This document shows positions 5,879 to 6,988 of a DNA stretch of 6,988 nt, piece after piece; within the stretch, counting starts at the first letter, position 1; each line of letters opens with the position of its first letter. Under the pieces are notes generated by a model. The model searched no databases. It worked only from the letters and a program-made list of their open reading frames with translations, and was not told where the DNA came from. The stretch covers positions 1 to 6,988 of the forward strand of contig JAEXXR010000703.1 of the NCBI GenBank assembly GCA_023405705.1, written 5' to 3'. The stretch is from Actinomycetes bacterium. Its GTDB lineage: Bacteria; Actinomycetota; Thermoleophilia; Solirubrobacterales; Solirubrobacteraceae. The position numbers were made by a program, and so were the translations under genes.

Positions 5879-6988
5879 CCGCGATCGACCGCGCCCGCTA
5901 CGCGCAGCTGTACGGGCCGACCGTCGGCGACCGTGTCCGCCTCGCCGACACCGACCTGTGGATCTCGCCCGAGCAGGACTGGTGCGCAGGCGGCGACGAG
6001 GCCGTCTTCGGCGGCGGCAAGACGATCCGCGAGTCGATGGCGCAGGGCTCGACGACCCGTGCGGAGGGCGCGCCGGACGTCGTCGTCACGAACGTGCTCG
6101 TGCTCGACCACTGGGGCGTCGTGAAGGCCGACGTCGGCATCCGCGACGGCCGCATCGCCGCGTTGGGGAAGGCCGGCAACCCGGACGTGATGGACGGCGT
6201 CCACCCCGCGCTGCGGATCGGGCCGACGACCGACGTGATCGCCGGCGAGGGCCGCATCCTCACGGCCGGCGGTGTCGACTGCCACGTCCACTTCATCACC
6301 CCGTCGATCGTCACCGAGGCCGTCGCCGCGGGCGTCACGACGCTCATAGGCGGCGGCACCGGGCCGAGCGAGGGGACGCGCGCGACGACCTGCACGCCGA
6401 GCCCGCTCGCCTACGAGACGATGCTGCGCGCGCTCGACGACCTGCCCGTCAACGTGCTGCTGCTCGGGAAGGGCAACACGGTGTCGGCGGCGGCGCTGGA
6501 GGAGCAGGTGCTGGCCGGCGCCGGCGGGATGAAGCTGCACGAGGACTGGGGCTCGACGCCGGCCGCGATCGACGCCTGCCTGCGCGCGGCGGAGCGCTGG
6601 GGGATCCAGGTCGCGATCCACACCGACACGCTCAACGAGGCCGGCTTCCTCGAGTCGACCGTCGGCGCGATCGCCGGTCGCACGATCCACACCTTCCACA
6701 CCGAGGGCGCCGGCGGCGGCCACGCGCCCGACATCATCGCGATCGCCGGCGAGCCGAACGTGCTGCCGTCGTCGACCAACCCGACGCGCCCGCACACGCG
6801 CAACACGGTCGCCGAGCACCAGGACATGCTGATCGTCTGCCACCACCTCAACCCGCGCGTGGCGGAGGACCTCGCCTTCGCCGAGTCGCGGATCCGCGCG
6901 AGCACGATCGCCGCCGAGGACCTGCTGCACGACGTCGGCGCGATCTCGATCGTCGGCTCCGACGCGCAGGCGATGGGCCGCGTCGGCG
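5875..6988 (+). CDS. ureC: Urease alpha (catalytic) subunit UreC, 3' end outside window
   Basis: The first 371 codons of about 570 are present; the gene runs off the right edge with the frame intact. It is the catalytic subunit with the two-nickel site. Start is GTG at 5875, overlapping the ureAB stop (GTGA 5875-5878). The N terminus reads [20 protein letters not shown], matching the family start. Numbering is Klebsiella UreC plus 3. All active-site residues are present: His137 and His139 (DCHVHF), the lysine to be carbamylated Lys220 and His222 (MKLHEDWG), His249 ([10 protein letters not shown]), His275 ([15 protein letters not shown]), flap Cys322 and His323 (VCHHLNP), and Asp363 ([11 protein letters not shown]). 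DCHVH with Cys before the first His also occurs in plant ureases. Nickel loading needs UreD/E/F/G, not seen here and expected downstream. No AGA codons. Confidence 0.97.
   Translation, partial: MTAIDRARYAQLYGPTVGDRVRLADTDLWISPEQDWCAGGDEAVFGGGKTIRESMAQGSTTRAEGAPDVVVTNVLVLDHWGVVKADVGIRDGRIAALGKAGNPDVMDGVHPALRIGPTTDVIAGEGRILTAGGVDCHVHFITPSIVTEAVAAGVTTLIGGGTGPSEGTRATTCTPSPLAYETMLRALDDLPVNVLLLGKGNTVSAAALEEQVLAGAGGMKLHEDWGSTPAAIDACLRAAERWGIQVAIHTDTLNEAGFLESTVGAIAGRTIHTFHTEGAGGGHAPDIIAIAGEPNVLPSSTNPTRPHTRNTVAEHQDMLIVCHHLNPRVAEDLAFAESRIRASTIAAEDLLHDVGAISIVGSDAQAMGRVG

Noticed and set aside
6257..6300. Cys before the first metal-binding His in UreC (DCHVH) as an altered active site
   Set aside because: The same residue occurs in plant ureases, and all nickel ligands are present, so this is normal family variation.
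5038..6930. Long open frame on the minus strand opposite ureAB/ureC (about 630 codons)
   Set aside because: It is antisense to two clear urease genes. The translation is Arg/Ala/Asp low complexity with no family motif, as expected from GC-rich codons read in reverse.

Overview
The window is a high-GC (roughly 70% by eye), single-strand operon for urea uptake and hydrolysis. All genes read on the + strand, in the order urtA-urtB-urtC-urtD-urtE-ureAB-ureC. Strong GC at third codon positions, Ala/Arg-rich proteins and a fused urease gamma-beta gene fit a high-GC actinobacterium. A soil Thermoleophilia (Solirubrobacterales type) is plausible, but the genus cannot be fixed from the sequence.

Layout: 1-310 is a non-coding leader. 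It holds a small AT-richer patch with two palindromes (about 151-178), a long imperfect stem-loop (186-241), a second hairpin (256-281) and a stretch (245-252) that could pair with the urtA Shine-Dalgarno region (300-307). urtA (311-1570) encodes the lipoprotein urea-binding protein. After a 43-nt gap with a good ribosome site come urtB and urtC (permeases), urtD and urtE (ATPases), ureAB (fused urease gamma and beta subunits) and the first 371 codons of ureC (urease alpha), which runs off the right edge. From urtB to ureC every junction is a 4-nt stop/start overlap (ATGA four times, GTGA once).

How it works together: UrtA captures urea outside the membrane, UrtBC carries it in with ATP hydrolysis by UrtDE, and urease (UreAB plus UreC with a two-nickel centre) splits it to ammonia and carbamate, which decomposes to CO2 and a second ammonia. 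The set is a nitrogen-scavenging module with transporter and enzyme genes translationally chained. The metallochaperone genes ureD, ureE, ureF and ureG are not in the window and are expected downstream.

The gene content is a known system. The points that deserve a second look are the structured urtA leader and the very unusual arginine codon use in urtA: 17 of 23 Arg codons are AGA, while the rest of the operon uses almost only CGN.
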